The notes under the pieces were generated by a model. It saw nothing but the letters and a program-made list of their open reading frames with translations. It made no database searches and was not told the origin of the DNA. The position numbers were made by a program, and so were the translations under genes. A DNA stretch of 5,188 nucleotides. Source: Lachnospiraceae bacterium UBA7012 (GTDB lineage: Bacteria > Bacillota > Clostridia > Lachnospirales > Lachnospiraceae). This document shows, in pieces, positions 4,880 through 5,188 of this stretch (position 1 is its first letter; every line of letters begins with the position of its first letter). Location of the stretch: positions 12,978 through 18,165 of the forward strand of contig DJXE01000035.1 in the NCBI GenBank assembly GCA_002449595.1. Direction: 5' to 3'.

Positions 4880-5188
4880 ATGTACCATGTTGAATGCATA
4901 GATATCCATAAGAATGATCCCCTCTTCCCTTACCTGGACAGGGCGTCCCTGTGTGCAAACAACATGTACAACGTTTCCAACTTTTACATCCGGAACCTGA
5001 TGACAGGGCTGAAAAAGGACCCTTCTTTGCGCACAGAAAACGAGAGGGCAGTCATTGATACCGTCTCCGGTTCCATCAGCGGGATCAATGAGAGGCTGCG
5101 GGAGAAATATGAATTAAAGATCCGTAACATCCGGAAATCCGGCAGCCTGTCCCTGCGGGAACAGGAGAAGAAGGCCGCAGCGGTAAAA
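4880..5188 (+). CDS. TnpB-like IS605 OrfB family protein (N-terminal 103 residues, runs off right edge)
   Basis: The frame is open from ATG 4880 to the window end (103 codons). I identify the start of an IS200/IS605-family TnpB/OrfB from the pattern FPYLDRASLCANNMYNVSNF followed by YIRN, which resembles the N-terminal segment of clostridial OrfB proteins (a cluster of aromatic residues and LYN/MYN-N-F.IRN). TnpB proteins are RNA-guided DNA nucleases encoded by transposons, with RuvC and zinc-finger motifs in the C-terminal half, which is outside this window. AAGGA at 4871-4875 (4 nt before the ATG) and GGAAAGGA further upstream give ribosome binding. Residues 52-103 are charged and helical (ERLREKYELKIRNIRK). 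The right-end guide RNA region is not visible. Whether the gene is intact, transposon-borne or domesticated cannot be judged here. Confidence 0.7.
   Translation, partial: MYHVECIDIHKNDPLFPYLDRASLCANNMYNVSNFYIRNLMTGLKKDPSLRTENERAVIDTVSGSISGINERLREKYELKIRNIRKSGSLSLREQEKKAAAVK

Larger units (their letters stand above)
4735..5188 (+). mobile_element. Left part of an IS605/IS1341-type element (left boundary unresolved)
   Basis: The presence of a TnpB-like gene implies an IS200/IS605-family or tnpB-only (IS1341-type) element extending beyond the right edge. No TnpA (Y1 transposase) gene lies on its left. These elements make no target duplications and have no inverted terminal repeats, so the left end cannot be fixed from this sequence. 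The boundary given is only where the DNA turns AT-rich and is a guess. Confidence 0.35.

Noticed and set aside
4636..4899. 87-codon minus-strand frame between the Gfo/Idh and tnpB genes
   Set aside because: It runs through promoters, the palindrome and the tnpB start, with no ribosome binding site and no recognisable composition.

Overview
The window looks like chromosomal DNA from a Gram-positive anaerobe of the Clostridia, possibly Lachnospiraceae. This is an inference from four things: GC-rich codon use in the metabolic genes, strong AGGAGG-type ribosome binding sites, a GAAC-N4-GTTC (Firmicutes-type) LexA-like box, and an IS605-type TnpB whose N-terminus resembles those I associate with that group. 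No rRNA or tRNA is present to confirm it.

All complete genes lie on the minus strand. In transcription order they are a Gfo/Idh/MocA-family NAD(P)-dependent oxidoreductase (4531-3545), an Old Yellow Enzyme-family NADH:flavin oxidoreductase (3514-2549) and a small cytoplasmic SGNH/GDSL-type hydrolase (2433-1765). The first two are 30 bp apart and almost certainly form an operon; the hydrolase follows after 115 bp and may belong to it. After a tandem repeat array and a separate promoter comes an NhaC-family Na+/H+ antiporter (812 to beyond the left edge).

The most striking element is the array at 1226-1750: seven units of exactly 75 bp with no indels, alternating between two subtypes (B-A-B-A-B-A-B), so the higher-order repeat is 150 bp. 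Type B units carry an 11-bp inverted repeat, perfect in two of them, and two B-to-A junctions carry a 12-bp perfect palindrome. The array sits between the hydrolase stop codon and a near-consensus promoter (TTGACA-16-TATGAT) that drives antiporter transcription through a leader of about 360 nt. That leader has mutually exclusive hairpins and a 101-codon open frame with no start codon.

At the right edge, a TnpB-like gene begins on the plus strand (4880 to beyond the window). Its candidate promoter overlaps a perfect 14-bp palindrome matching the LexA (SOS) box pattern. The spacer between the oxidoreductase operon and tnpB also holds a 24-codon ORF with a good ribosome binding site and several small palindromes.
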